Part shown: positions 12,101-25,404 of the stretch, piece after piece | How the letters are laid out: the number at the start of each line of letters is the position of its first letter | Numbering within the stretch: position 1 is the first letter of the stretch | Assembly: GCA_008711295.1 (NCBI GenBank) | Contig: VUYV01000061.1 | Location: 3,075,731 to 3,139,730, forward strand | From: Anarhynchus alexandrinus | Lineage: Eukaryota; Chordata; Aves; Charadriiformes; Charadriidae | Length of the DNA: 64,000 nt | Direction: 5' to 3' | Translations under genes and position numbers: made by a program | Notes under the pieces: model-generated | The model's input: only the letters and a program-made list of their open reading frames with translations | Databases searched by the model: none | Told to the model about the DNA's origin: nothing

Positions 12101-15100
12101 CCATGACACATAAATACTAAGCTGATAGCTCATACTTCTCTTTTCCCAATCAAATATGAACTTACAAATATTAATCCTGTATTTTTTCCAGTAGAATAGC
12201 AAAAGGAGGCATGTTAGCACAAATTAGCAACTTCAGTGACTTCTGAAATATTTTTGACATGTTCCTTTGTCACTCTGATGCTAATTTTATGTTCAGTCTT
12301 CATCTCATTTCCCAGATCATCAGAGTGTTTGCATTTGAGAGCTAAAATAGCTAAGTCTCTCAGCAAGCATCGGCGACACACAGATGATCTCCAGTTCCAC
12401 GTGCACCAGCTGCAGCACATCTTCAGTGAACACCATGGATAGAAGAGACTTAGATGTGCCAAAGATGATGCCAGTGCATCTGTGCATAATCTGGATCTTC
12501 ATGACCCCAATTCATTCCACTAGCAATATCTGCTGCTGTCTCCACAACTCTTATCATCCAGATGCTTCAGGTGCCTTGGCCTTTTTTGTGGATGAGGATT
12601 CTTCACTGTAAAAATGTTCAGAATTAATAGGCAAATTAAAAGGTTGTGCTCTCAGATATTGATTCACTAACTCTGTGAACAGCAAGATAAGAAGTGTCCA
12701 AATACAACAGATGACTGTTTAGTGGCCTCAATCCTATGTAGGATATCTAAGTAAAATCATTATAGTGCATTCAAAGACGGCCTGATAAAGCAGGAGGTGT
12801 GCTTTCTATCTGTTGTAATTATAGCATATCCATAGTACAGTGGGTACACTGTGTGTACCCAGACTGTCATGCACGCATGAATTTAAATGCATTGTAATAA
12901 CTTACACTAGCTGAGGAACTGGCTTGCTCTGGTATGAAAAATAAATTCCCCGGTGATCTGAAAATATGGGCCCAAGCCTTACTGGCTGGAGCCTCTGTTA
13001 ATGATCTGAGAAATATCTGCAAATCTAAAGCAAATTTATGAAGCCTGCAGGCTTTTCACAATAGTTTTGGCAGTATGTTTGCAGAAGCCTTGCTGAAGAC
13101 ACTTACAGACTGTGCATGTGTCTCTGTACTGTAGATGAAGTTGTCAATATTGTGCTTGACCTCACTGTGCGGCTGCTTTTAACACATGCTAGTCAAACGA
13201 GCCGTCAGGAAATCCATTTTCTAAGATGGAGCCTTCTGTCAGAGAATTATTTTATATGAAGTTGCTGTTATTCCTTGTGACTGTACAGTTCGCCCAACTG
13301 CGAGAAATGCTTTGAATGTTCGGGGACGGGAAGGGACATCATGGTTTCACAGAAAGGCACTAGCCATTAGGAACAATAATTTTTTTCCACTTTGGGAAAA
13401 TGTTCTAGGTTTTCTCATGTGTACCTAGGAATGTACGTGTAGGTATCTTTCTGAAGAAGCTCATCTGTGCTCTGTTAGCTCCCTGCCTGGCGTAGGAGCA
13501 CAGCAAGCCTTCTGTGAATTATGATTTTCAAAAGTGGATGTTCTACAAAATGGGGAGAATGTTATGACGTGTGTCTTTTCCGTGTTAAATCAGCAGAGGT
13601 TCAGAACTTCTAATAAGCCTTCACACTTTCTTCCCTTAGCTTGCACAGTTTATCACAAATCCCCAAAATTTCTATCATGATTTGCTATCATAAATGTAAC
13701 AGAAAGCAAATTGTAGCTTGTAGATGTGGTGCTTCAGCAGTTGTATTTTGATGTAACCCTGTAGGAACTCCGTGAAATCTTGTTGGTTTACAGCACCTGA
13801 TGATTTTATGGTGGTAGTCACTGCAATATGTAGTTACATGATTGTATCATTTTATAGTCTTGTCAAGAAGGCATTTCTAGTAGCATCACAAATTGTTCAG
13901 AGAAACCTGCCAGGTTTCAGATGCCAGTGCATCTGAAAAAATACTTAGAAATAGTCATGTTCATCATTTTGTATTAATTCAGGCATGCAATGCTTGACTT
14001 GTTTGTATGATTAACTGTTGTTAAGACTTTGTACTGTCCAGAATCAAGTGCTTAGTATACATTTTTTATCTCAAGAAGAGGATTTCTCCTACTAGGAGGC
14101 AATGTGAATAAATAGTAGAGAAAAGATGCATCACCATAATCTGCAGTTATTAACAAACATAAAAAAGCTTCAGAGAATTGGAGCATGAGTGTTTTTTATA
14201 GCAGAAGCAGTACAATTTTCTCATTGCCTTTTTGGATGGTATATAGGTTACTGTCTTTTTGTGAATATCCTGTTGTTAATGCTTATTTTTGTCTCTATTC
14301 CATTGCTGCAAGGTGACCTCTTTGCTATTTGGAACGACAGTCGAGTATTGCCCCATGCTAGGGACTCCTTAAGAAGAAAAAAGAGAGACCTTCTCCTTCC
14401 AGAAGACTCCTGGGTAGTCATAGTAGGCAAACTCTGTGATGAGAGACTATATAGTGTTGAGAAAGATTGTGCAGCTGGAACACTAAATTCCAGATTTTGT
14501 GGCCCGATGACAACTTTCTGGCAGTTGTAGGCAATGCTGTCTCACATCAATAAAGCTCCTAAAGTAGGTCCAGATCTGCGAGGGACAAAAATTATGTGCA
14601 GTAATCTTTCTCTGTCTTTCTCTGTGGCTGTGCCTTTTGGTTGGCACCTCTCTGATTTGTGATCGGTTACTTTTGGGAAAAAAAAAATCTTCTTATGAAT
14701 TAATATTTCATCTGCTTGGGAACCTTAACAAGTTACCTCAGCAGCTAGCTTTGTCAGACCTATTGCTAGTACTCATTCTGGGGTTTTAGTTAGTTTTTAA
14801 AGCAGAGCCTACTTAGGGATCCATTTGGCTAACCCAAGAGAAATTGCTTTCCCTTTGAGAAATTGATAAAAAGTTATGCTAAATTCTGTTCACTGTTTCT
14901 ACTGTGGAAGCCTCTGCATATCAAAGCTCCTTTCTTCACTTCTTTTTATTTCAGAGCCTTATCTTTTCATTGAGACATTCAAGTTAGTAATTATATGATC
15001 TTAGTTGTTTTCCACTGTTACCGGCTACTAAGAGCAATTTTACAGTTTAAGGGCTATTTGTTTGTTTTCCCTTTTCTCTGCATGGTATCATTCTTTATTA

Positions 15101-15982
15101 TATCTTTTTATATCCTGGAAAAGCATCTAAAGAAGTTCTATGAGGTATTTTAATGACGTAAGTGACAGTTTTGGCCTTATGTCTCACTGTCTGAAAGACA
15201 GCATCTCCAGCAGCACAGTCATATCTCATCCTGCCAAGGCCCAATGTAGAACATAATGTGTGAAAGAGACTCAAAATGAGGGGAATGGATCTCTTTCTTG
15301 CTTAAAATGCTATGAATTTTATTCTTTTAGGGTGAATGACTGCATTTTATCATTCCAGTTCTAAGGATAATAAATAATTTTAAGCCACTGAAGTGACAGG
15401 ACAGTACATCTGTGTGAAAAGTGAATCATTCAGGGAATAAAAATGAGCAAGATCACTTTGAATTAAGTGCACGAGCCAACAGCCTGAGTTATTGTTTCGA
15501 TATTCAGACAGAAGAGTGCAAGAGCTTCCTATGGCCAGAGATGGTAGAAAATGTGATCTCAGGCTTTTAAACTGTTTGGATCCGGCTCCGAAGCAGAGAT
15601 GGTGGAAACTCTGGTATCCTGCTTTCACTTTCTGGTCTGTCAGAGGTGTCTTCCAGAGCCAGAGACCTAGATGTTGTAGGCTCTAAGGGCAGCTCGGGGA
15701 CATGAGAGACCTGGTGCAGACATCAGGAGGACCTCTGCAGTCAGCCGACCCAGGATCAGAGATCCTGCTGGCTGTGGGATCCCCAACCCCAGCTTAGATG
15801 TGTGAGGAAGGTCTGCACGCACCTATCATGTTAGAGCCTGAAAGTTGACCTGAAATTAATATTTTGTTAGGGACAATGGTGATAAGAATATTTATTTGAT
15901 TGATTAGATGCAGCGGCTAGAAGCTTGCAGAGGTGGTTGTTTTGTTTTGGGGGGGGTGGTTAGGGCTTTTAAAATATATATC
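9181..15982. other. Unique AT-rich non-coding sequence
   Basis: No exon, RNA gene or transposon was recognised. The A-rich stretch at about 11396-11427 is simple sequence. Open frames at 12214-12611 on both strands and 14189-14530 have no recognisable domain and no convincing splice context, so I do not call them genes. Confidence 0.5.
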
Positions 15983-16028
15983 AATTAGATTTGGATCTAA
16001 TTTGGTAGTAAAGTTTAAATTTAAACTT
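15983..16028. repeat. Two adjacent perfect inverted repeats
   Basis: AATTAGAT at 15983-15990 is separated by TTGG from its exact inverse ATCTAATT at 15995-16002. Eight bases on, AAGTTTAAATTTAAACTT at 16011-16028 is an 18-base perfect palindrome. Both are AT-rich and could form hairpins or bind dimeric homeodomain-type factors; neither role is shown by sequence. Confidence 0.8.
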
Positions 16029-18299
16029 CTTTTTTAAAAGCTCTTTGTACTGTCACTTTTTACAATGACCTGAATTCTAATTAAAGAGAGCCCTGCTATG
16101 TCTTACAATGTCTGGAGAGGTCGCAAAAGGAGAGAGGCTGCAGGTTATTGATTTTAGGGCCTAAAAAACATTCAGTAACTATTATCTGTAGTTAACAGAT
16201 CCACAGAACTCCTGCTGATTAATTTCCTTATCTGAAAGCCATTCCTTTTCATACTGTAAATGATGTCTAATGCTCCCTGAAGGGGTCTATAGTTTATAGA
16301 TTTTATAAGTGAATGAGAAAATGAATGCATTATTTTCTTGCCTTTTTGCGATGCTGTTAAGTTATTCACAGAATGTTCCATTTTAATACAATTTATGCTT
16401 TTACCAGCATTTTAACATTTCACTGTAGGAAAAAAGAATGAGCCTTTTATCATTCATATTGAAAAAAAAAAGCTTAAGCCTTAATCCACTCAGAGTCAGT
16501 GACGATTATTTGATCTTAAAGGATGGCACTCATAAACTATAGAAAGGCAAGGGCTAAAACATTCTTTATGGTGTAAATGTTACACTGCATCTCATATTTA
16601 TAGAAGGGACCATCATTATGCAGAGCCATTATAGTGGATACTCGTGGCACTGTATCAAGCAGTATCTCTGAATTTTATATCAACTCCATGAGCCTCAATG
16701 AAGTACCTGTATCTTTTCATTATATTCTACTTTTCTTCCTATTTAAATCAACTCCCTGTGGAAGACTGTGTTGTTGCATAAATATGTACGGCTGCAGCAA
16801 AGGAATTAGTGAAGTCCGTAAGCATGGAAATAAGACTGTGTAGGGTCTGGTTGGGTTATCATTAAACTGTACATGTTGCGTTTTTAATAATTTTCTTGTA
16901 GCATGTTGTGTACCATCCTCTGTTCATAGGTTTGACTCATATTTAAGCATTATTCTAGTGCTGTGGGTACTTTTTAGCTCCTTATTAGGAAAGTACATAT
17001 TAATGTTTACTGCTTATTCAAAAAGGATTTTCCCAATGTTGCTTTTTCTACTGATTATTGGTGTGAAGCAGTTATAAAGCTGACCAAACAGAGCAAGTAC
17101 AGATTCCTCATAAGTTTAGGAATCCCCAGGTTTTGTGATGCTGTTTATCATTCAGAAAAGCTGAATTAATAACTATAAATAAATGACATTCTGATATTAA
17201 CATTTTCCTGGAAGCCTTATTGTCATGTAGGGGCCTGGGGAGTTGTGTCAAAGGCAGGGAAATGAAGAAGGGAATATGTGCTCTTTAAGGCAGTTCCTTT
17301 ACTGAAACAACCTTGCAACACTCTCAAACCTCCAGAAACCTGGTCCAGCAGGGGAAGGTCACAGGTAAGAGCTCTGCCTCCTCGACCTGAACTTGCATGA
17401 CGCACTCTGCACAAGTGTTTCATTTCATGGAAAACCAGGATTTCATTCTAAAATTCAGTTTATTAAACCGTGCATCTTATCGAATTGCCTGATTCATTAG
17501 GAAGCCTTTCCGATATACATTTTCTGCATACAAAAAAAATAATATTAATGGAAACAAAAGATATAACAATGCCTAAACTTTTAGATTCAAATCCACCTTT
17601 ACACAATACATAACAGTGCGTACAAGCTTTTTAATGGTATAAAGACTTTCATATTTCAGAACAAAAAATGGTTAATAACTGAGAGAAAATTGAGTGATAA
17701 GAATGATAAATTTACTCTCCAAAATGCACTTTAATACTCTGTGCTTTGCAGTGAAATGGATTGCAAACAACTATGTTGTAAGGCCACATGTGACCACTGA
17801 ATTTATTCCTAATTATTGACATTATGTGCGGGGAGAGAGGGTGACTCAGAAATCACTTGTCCTGCCCACTCTGTCCCAAATGGACAGCTGATTTGAACTC
17901 ACTGAGTGTTAACAGTTCAAAAGATTAATATTATGGCACACAAGACCAGGAAAACTAAATATTTCCTCAAGCTTATCTTATGCAGGAGTCAGATGAAGAA
18001 TTTGCGAACGCTCATCTAGAAATGAAACATCACTGGTGTCCTAAATGGCACCCTTCAAAAACGGGCCTTTGATCTCATTTCAAGAGAATTGCTTGTTTTG
18101 GAGAAACTAATCCAATTACTGAATGCTAAACTGGAAAAAAAAAAAAAAAGGAGTTGTTATATCACCGTGTATCTAAACTCTCAGGTTTTCTGTTACCTGT
18201 TTGATGGTCCTGTTTAATTTTTCTGTCGTTATATGAATTATAAATGTAAAGAGAGAGAACTCCTTTGCTTTTGCTGCAGGCGGTGTTTTGCTATTGCAA
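16029..18299. other. Unique AT-rich non-coding sequence
   Basis: No coding exon, RNA gene or transposon was recognised. A poly-A run near 18134-18149 is simple sequence. Confidence 0.5.
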
Positions 18300-18730
18300 G
18301 CCTGCTGTCTAAACCCTGGTGCGAATTGCAGGCTAGATGTATTACGACTACGGTCCTCAAAGCACTCCAGGCTTTCTTTCTCACTGGGCTGAAAACAGCA
18401 ACCAACCTCCCCCAGCCCGGGCACCTTCAGTCGTGCAACGTATCGCAGCGTGCGTACGCGCCTTTGCACACAGGCGCGGCAGAAGCGTAGGGCGTAGGGA
18501 GGGAAGGAAAACGGGGAATCTGCTGCTGTAGGAGGAGGTACCTGCAGCTGTCATCCACAACACGGGGCTGAGCAGGGCTTTCAGCAGCGCAGGGCTGTGG
18601 TGAGAGCCGGTTAATGAAGCGTGACAGGTAAGGGAGGAACGAAATCACAGCGCTCCGCAGGCAGACCATTTAAAATGGTAATACAGTCAGCCCTCATCTC
18701 ATCTCAGCGCCGACACACCTCAGCCTTTGC
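18300..18730 (+). promoter_or_regulatory. Small CpG-rich patch, candidate promoter
   Basis: CpG is rare in this window, yet about 13 CpGs fall within roughly 100 bases around 18417-18520, with more continuing to about 18715. G+C is clearly above the flanks. In vertebrates such unmethylated-type islands usually mark promoters. No TATA box is evident, as is common for CpG promoters. A strong splice donor lies inside the patch (GACAG|GTAAGG, donor at 18628), which supports plus-strand transcription. Alternatives are an enhancer-type CpG cluster or a GC-rich relic of an unrecognised repeat. Confidence 0.4.
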
Positions 18731-18956
18731 CTGTGCCACTCATTCTCTGCAGATTGTCAGGTGGATATCAAAACAAGTGCAGCAGGCAAATAAATACGAG
18801 AATCTGAGCAAATATTCTCTCTCCTGCAGGAATCGTAGACAAGCGTGACTGACAGGAGCTCACTGCTACTGATGATCGTGTTTTTATTCTGTGACTACAC
18901 TCTGTGGGTTATTTCTTGTCATGCCCTGCATTTCAGATTACTTATATAGGTCTCTG
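18500..18956 (+). ncRNA. Hypothetical spliced transcript start (two exons, speculative)
   Basis: This is a structural guess from splice signals only. A first exon starting somewhere in the CpG-rich patch would end at 18627, before GTAAGG. An excellent acceptor (TCTCTCTCCTGCAG|G) ends at 18829, giving a 202-base intron with GT-AG ends. A second exon, 18830-18956, would end before another good donor (CTG|GTAAGC at 18957). The exon sequence has no recognisable protein, so a 5' UTR of a distant gene or a long non-coding RNA would both fit. The start is arbitrary within the patch, and strand and expression are unproven. Confidence 0.22.
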
Positions 18957-21900
18957 GTAAGCTCCCCAAGTCGTATCAGCGTTTAAGAATATAATTTTAA
19001 CTCACCGTGTTACATCAGATAGCTCTCGGAATGATTTCTCTGAGGCAATTTCAGGGACAAATCTTTGCGGTTTAATGATAAAAGTGTATTGGCTAGGATT
19101 TAATGGATCAGCTATTAATAGATCAGGTAGTTTGAATTGCTGCTTTCATATTTTTTCTTGTTAAACTGACTGTATCTATGATTAGATGGAAAAACAACCA
19201 CATAAAGATTTTCTTTTACATTTCAGACTTTTATGCTCAAAAATAGGCAAAGTCCATTAGGTTTTCATGTAACTGTTGTTAATAGGAGTGATGCCTCATG
19301 GCATGACCACAATCTGTTGCACAGACACTATTTTCTCAGAAGTAAGGCCTGAGATATTTCTCTGTTGTAGGCATAAAAATTACATCCATGACAGTTAGAG
19401 AGACAACTTTTTTTCCTAAGTGTGGAGTCATGGATGTGAGTGTCAGTATCCTACAGGGGTTGTTGCAGGGAAAATCACATTGATTACCTTCATCTTGACA
19501 GGGAGCTTTAGTGATTTTAGTAGGCTTCCGATCAGGCTCATTACAGAATAGTAATGTTCTTATTTAGAAATTGGGACTACTAGTAGTTGTCTACAAAAGA
19601 AGGTATATGAAAGAAAAAATAGTTCTTATTAATAATGCAGTTTGGGATTATTGCACTGAACAATTCAATGCTGCATCTAAAAATATTCTTGTTGGCTCTG
19701 ATTTCCTTTGCTTATATAACTCCTCCTTTGCACGCGGACCTGCCCATGTTTATCTTAGCGTGCTTTATTCACAGTTTTTCTTTTATCAAACATTTGGAGT
19801 GTGTAATTTCAGCAGCTCCTTTGTACTTCTTGTCAGCTGATGTTGCTGGTGTTGAGATGGAAACCTGTGATAGTTTTACCTGCCGGGTGGCATCAGTGAC
19901 ACTGATCATGGGGGAGAAGGCACAGATTTTAGGTGCTCTAACTGTCCAGCTAATTGGGGCTTTTATCTGAGTTTTAACCCAAGCAACTGTGCAGTGAAGG
20001 TGTGGTGACTGTGTCATCAAAAAGTAGTCCTACTGCGGTACAGTTTTTGTTTCAGGGAATGCAGGTTTCTAACTTTCCCAGCACTTTGGGTTGCTTTATG
20101 AGTTGAGGTGAACACAGGAATTTGAGTGTGTGCCTGAGCTGCATGCATGCTTTGTATTTCCAGGACTTCCTGGTGTTTCTGTAGTTCTTACCTTGGCTCA
20201 GCTGGAAATGACCAGTAAACAAAGTGTCCTTTCTACCATTTGAAGTTTTGTTTTGGGGTTCTTTTGGTTAATGTGTCCCCCCCCCTCCCCAAATTATTTA
20301 TATGCAAAATCTTGAAATTATGATTGGAAGTATTAAGTTTTGCAGTACCTGTACATTCTACTCAAACAAAGCCAATTTAAAAAAAACCCCTTGCCTGACA
20401 TGGCCACAATAGAGAATGTAGCACATATATACTTGGCATTTTTGGAGGCAAGAACCTACCTACAGTTATCGACATACAGACTTCAGTTGTTTTGCTGTTG
20501 GTAGGCAGTGTGCACGTATTCTATTTTAGTATATGAATGTATATCCTGTGGTATCTCCTTGCACTCAATAGAAGTCCAGTGCCTTTTTCAATAAATTCAG
20601 TTAGTCTTTGGACATGTATCCAAATGTATTCCTTTATTAAATTAAGCTTACAAATCTCACTGCTAGGCTCATCCAGCTTGCAAGCAGAGGAAATTTCTCT
20701 GATTCCATGGGTTGCATGGAATATTTTGGTTATTGTGTGGAAATGACACTTGAGAGTTAGGTGGTAGTGCTAATAATTTGTGAAGGATTTTTTTGTATCT
20801 ATGAGCAGATCTCAGTAAAGATAATTTGCTTTATTTAATGCTATTTAAAAGAAAAAAAAAATCCAACAACACTATTTTCCCACTCCCAAGCCTTTTCATT
20901 ACTTCCAGAGACCTTTTAATTGAGAGAAAGAAGAATGGTTTTACTTTTTCTCTGTTTGCAGAAAGAGGCAGTAAGACAATCGTATTATTTCAGGCTGATA
21001 GGACTACATATGAATTAGCATTTCAGTTATTTCATACTTACACACTTTGTACAAGTTATTCAGCCCATATTTTTGAGGAAGAAGCTAGGTAAATGATATT
21101 AAGGTAATTTCCATGTTTCAAGAAATGTCCCTCAGTTTGTGAAACAAATGTCTCTCCTTTTAGTGGAAATGGCATTTTTGTGAATGAAAACTAAATATCT
21201 TTCAAAATTTGTACCATAAGACATTTCTCTACACATCATGCTTTTACGCTGACTGCAGCAAATTAATTGCAAAGAAGAAAGGGTGTTATAGCTGTTTTGT
21301 TAACTGTGATTTTGACAGGGATTTTTCAGCTTTGCTTTCTTACTCTGCACAAGCTGTTGGAATTTCTATTTAATTGGTACTGGCTGTTATTTAGTATGTT
21401 TTGAATCCCTCTCAGAGAAAAGATTTATTTATTTTTTTTAAATTCTTGCATTTGATTTCATAATCTATGAGTCATTTCACTATCTCTTACGAGGTTCTAG
21501 ACACTTGCACCTTTCCTCTCCTCTGGTTTGATGTAGAAAGAAGTCTGCCAGACATTTTATGTAGTGTGCAAGCTCTTTAGCCCATTCATTGAGATAAATA
21601 CAACACTTGCAGATTGACACACCATTTGGTTAAGGTATCACTTAGCTAAACAGTTAAGGGAGTTTGGGATCATGCAGATTTTGCATCTTTGAAGTTGTTA
21701 CTTGGAGTTCAATTATGTTTTCTTGTTCTTTTCAGCTCTTTTGAGTTACTTCATCAATTTGTGTATCCTTATAGACAGTTCAGCAATAGTCTGCATGTTG
21801 TACACAGTGTAATTTTTTTCTGTAACCAAAATCACTAAATCCTTGCCACAGATCATTTGCCTTTTAAAATTTTTGCAGCCACCCTATTCCAAACTTACAC

Positions 21901-22262
21901 TCCTCACCCAAAGAAATCTGTAATTCTACTGCACCACCCCTCAGCTTTGGGCCTCTAGAAACAGCTTTTTGTTGCAGTGTTTATTTATCCACTGTTATTT
22001 TTAATTTTTTTTTGTCATAAGAGGCTTTTGAATTTATTAGCCACTTAACATAAAGGGAACACCTAAGTAAACAACTTCCAAATGGAGCAGTATTGGGGTA
22101 ACGTTTTTAAGGTGAACTCATGGGTATATTTCACTTCTTGGAGCAAAGATTCCTGTACAGTAATTGTACTTATTCCCAACAGCTCTCCTAGTTCCAGGTC
22201 AGGACATCGTGTAAGGGGAGACAGGATAGTTGGGCAAGGCTCGTCTTGGGCAGCTCTAATTT
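18957..22262. other. Unique non-coding sequence
   Basis: No exon, RNA gene or transposon was recognised. The C-run near 20277-20289 and the A-run near 20851-20860 are simple sequence. The overlapping open frames at 19571-19970 have no recognisable domain. Confidence 0.5.
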
Positions 22263-22490
22263 ATGCTAGAAATAATTTTTCATTCCTTCTGCCTGTGTAC
22301 TTCACCACTCATCCCACTCTTCCTCAGCTCTGCACTTCTTTCCTCCCACCCTCCCCACCTACTCACCCTATCTCTCCCAAACAAGACACAGTCCTTGTGC
22401 CCCTGTTTCCCATCGTCCTCTGTTCCTCAACTGCATCTTCTGCTTCTCCCTCCCACTTCCATACCTCCACCTTCCAAGGAAGTAAATGTA
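22263..22490 (+). repeat. Long pyrimidine-rich tract
   Basis: For about 220 bases the plus strand is mostly C and T, broken by scattered purines (for example CCTCCCACCCTCCCCACCTA near 22342-22361). The bias explains the long open frame 22082-22531, since few stop codons can arise. It is not a gene that I recognise. Confidence 0.6.
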
Positions 22491-25176
22491 ATTTAGGAGT
22501 CACGAGTAATGAATCTGATGTTTTCTACTAATTGCTTATTCCCTCCCATCTTCCCCCAGATGGCACGGGGTAGGTGAGACAGCTTTGCTTTTGGAATAAT
22601 TCTTTGTTTTGACAGGGGCCTGGCTTTTTAATGTATGTATTTCTTAAGGCACATGTTTCCAGAGGCAAGACTCTAGAAGAATGTCTTTCTTTCCAAAGAT
22701 GGAGGCTGGCGAGATTAGAGGCAATTCTTGGTTCTTGTAGAAGCTCACTCCTTTGCCTGAGGCTGGCTCAAAATAAGTGACACACAGGTAGGCTTTTTTC
22801 CTGCAGTTAAGACATGCCATTGTGCTTCAGGAATGGAGCGGTCAGCCATAGTCCTTATGCTTTAGACAAACATGTCAAAAAATACATTTCAGCTGCCCAC
22901 TTCTTTCAAAGGAGGGGGAAATGAAATATATGTTAAGAAGTCTGGACCCTTGAAGCCCATCATCAACTGGGTTGCTGCCAAGGGTCAAAAAGTTATTAAG
23001 ATCCCAAGCTAGTTCCCATTGCCAGTCTGACTTCTGACTTCAATATAGGTTGAATGAGTTTCTTACAAAATCAAGAAGCTTTGCAGCTGATGGATAAGCT
23101 CTATGGAAAGCAGAAAAGATTACTGTAATATTTTAAAAGAAGTGTTTTATATCTGCCCTCAAAAGTTATAATTAACCTGTGTGAGGCCAGAGCTATGTAT
23201 TATGAAAGAGTGAAAAGTGTCTGTGCTGTTTGTAGAAGAGGCAACTCATGTATTTTACAGGCAGTGTAGCATTTTAAAGTATAGACTTTTAAGGCTTTCA
23301 TTTTAAATTACAGTGGCATGATCTGTAACTGCAATATACTGCTGTAAACCATCTTTACTGTACTCTGTATTACCTTTGTGGCTGTTTGTTCCTCAGTGGG
23401 ATCTGAAAGAATAATTCAGACAAATTTCATTTATTGTTGCTTCACACTTCCTCACCACAATAATATGCTTAGCTAACAGGTTAACAAGTATGCCCTGCTC
23501 ACTTTCTTTTTATATGAAAAGATTTAACAAGTCCTGGGAAGTATCTTCCAAACCTTACAGTACTCTGCAGATCTTGCAGTAATAATAATGTTCCCTTTCT
23601 CTTTTCAGTCTTTTTTCTCTGTTGCTCTCCTACTTTATTGTCACACTCAGTCTTTTTTATAACACCTGACAGGATGCTGCCTTCAATTCACTCCCTCCAG
23701 CAATCATATTATGTGGGTTGGATTTCGTGTTATGTATATAATAATATATTAAACAAGAATCTTAGCAGGAATAAATCATTTTAACTTCACTATTGCTGAA
23801 TATCTCAACCAGAATGTGTGCAAAAGTTGAAATTATTTCCTACTATCGACAGATGGAAATAATGAAATTACAGGACTCTTAGTTTAGATAGCATCTAAAG
23901 AAGATATAAAGGGAAGGTAGGTGTAACAGTAACGTGGAAAACTCAATAAGTATTTCCCCTCTGGTTTTATTAAAAATACTCTTTTGAAAATATGTTTTAT
24001 ATACCATTTTAAACATGAGGAAGTTAGCAGGTATCATCCATACTTCTGTAAAGTTCTGAAGAATAATGAAGTACCTGAGGTCTTCTGGTGGGGTTAAGTT
24101 ATCCTGTTGATTAGATACTTGGTCTTAATAGAAATCAAGATACAATCTAATGTGCAAGAAGCACACACTGTACTTTTTTATCTGATTATTTATCCTTCTG
24201 CTTTTGAATTTAGCTCTCTGAAATTCCAAACTATATTCATAAATTCTGCATAAATCTAATGTCAAAATGTATATTCCTTCAACTTTTATGTGTCTTGGGA
24301 TTGTGAGAGGGCTACTGGAGCCAGACAGGTAGCTCTTTAAATGACATGGGGTGTTTTTTTTAAAAACTAATAAACATTCCAGAAAACAGGGTTTTCTCTG
24401 GTTTCTACTTATTCATGTTAATGCAGATGAACTATGTTTTGTTTTTGAATCACAGCAACGGCAAAAAATCCAAGTACAACTAAATTTGTGTGACCTTTCT
24501 AGTGGTTTTTTTTTGTCTTTTTTTTTTTTTTAATTGTAAAAGATTCTGTTTTGTTTAAATGGTATAAGATTCTGTTTACAAGTTTCAGTCATACAGTCAG
24601 GGATGAAAATCCGGGTGGCTTAAAGGGCCTCTGGCACACCATAATCAACAAGTATCGAATATCAAGAATGAACAGTATATGCAGGGAGCATAACTAACTT
24701 TTTGAGTAAACTAGAAAGTGAATATTTGCATATTATGAATGCATTCAGAGATACCATTAATATCAAAGGAAAAAAAGGGGGCGTTGTAGTTTTTTGCATA
24801 ATTGTTTCCATAGTCTCAGTGATTACTTTGCACACCACCTCAAATTCTGTATCCACTGAAGACGAAACCTAAATTATAAGCTTGCCCTTTGAATTTTCCA
24901 TGTGTACCAAATGCTTTAAAAGGAATTTCTTATACTACAGTGCAGTAACAGCTTTGCCCCTGTTCATGAATTTTCTAGACTTGCTATTGTGTTCTTTAAG
25001 TAAATCTGTCTAAACGTCACTGATGTGCTATATGTAGGTTACATAACCTTACCTCCAAAGGCCAAGAGTCTAGCTTTAGGCACTGATGCAAGAGTCTCCA
25101 TGGTACATCCTCCCACGGTTCTGCTCTACAAAGCATCCAGTCATTCCAGCAGCTGATTCCTTTCCGTGTACATAGG
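22491..25176. other. Unique AT-rich non-coding sequence
   Basis: Nothing recognisable as a gene or transposon. T-runs at 24506-24514 and 24518-24531 are simple sequence. Confidence 0.5.
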
Positions 25177-25209
25177 ACTCATGTACAACTCATGTACTCA
25201 TGTACAACT
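25177..25209. repeat. 14-bp direct repeat
   Basis: ACTCATGTACAACT occurs exactly at 25177-25190 and 25196-25209, separated by CATGT, which is part of the same motif. It looks like a small slippage duplication. Confidence 0.8.
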
Positions 25210-25390
25210 GTGGAAAACAAAGAATGGGAGGTTGTGGTGGTGTGGAGGTGGGAGGTGCATGGGCTGGTCCGCTTGGGGAATCAGGAAGATGGGAAGAGCT
25301 ATAAGGTCCCTGTCAACCCCAAAATTATGTTTCAGCATATCAGGCATAACAACTCAGTTTGGATAGTTGTTCTGCCTTTCTATCTGTGCT

Positions 25391-25404
25391 CTGCCCCAGG
25401 GGGC
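25391..25404 (+). promoter_or_regulatory. Possible CTCF-like site
   Basis: CTGCCCCAGGGGGC resembles the AGGGGGC core of the CTCF motif, with a partly matching upstream CC-rich half. This is a single motif match only; binding is unproven. Confidence 0.2.

Noticed and set aside
12214..12611. Overlapping open frames on both strands, considered as a processed pseudogene
   Set aside because: No recognisable protein, no poly-A tail and no flanking duplication.
14189..14530. 113-codon open frame with a hydrophobic N-terminal part
   Set aside because: No ATG in strong context, no known domain, and T-rich sequence gives hydrophobic residues by composition.
22082..22531. 149-codon open frame on the plus strand
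   Set aside because: Its second half is a Pro/Ser-rich translation of a pyrimidine tract, where stop codons are rare. No homology recognised.
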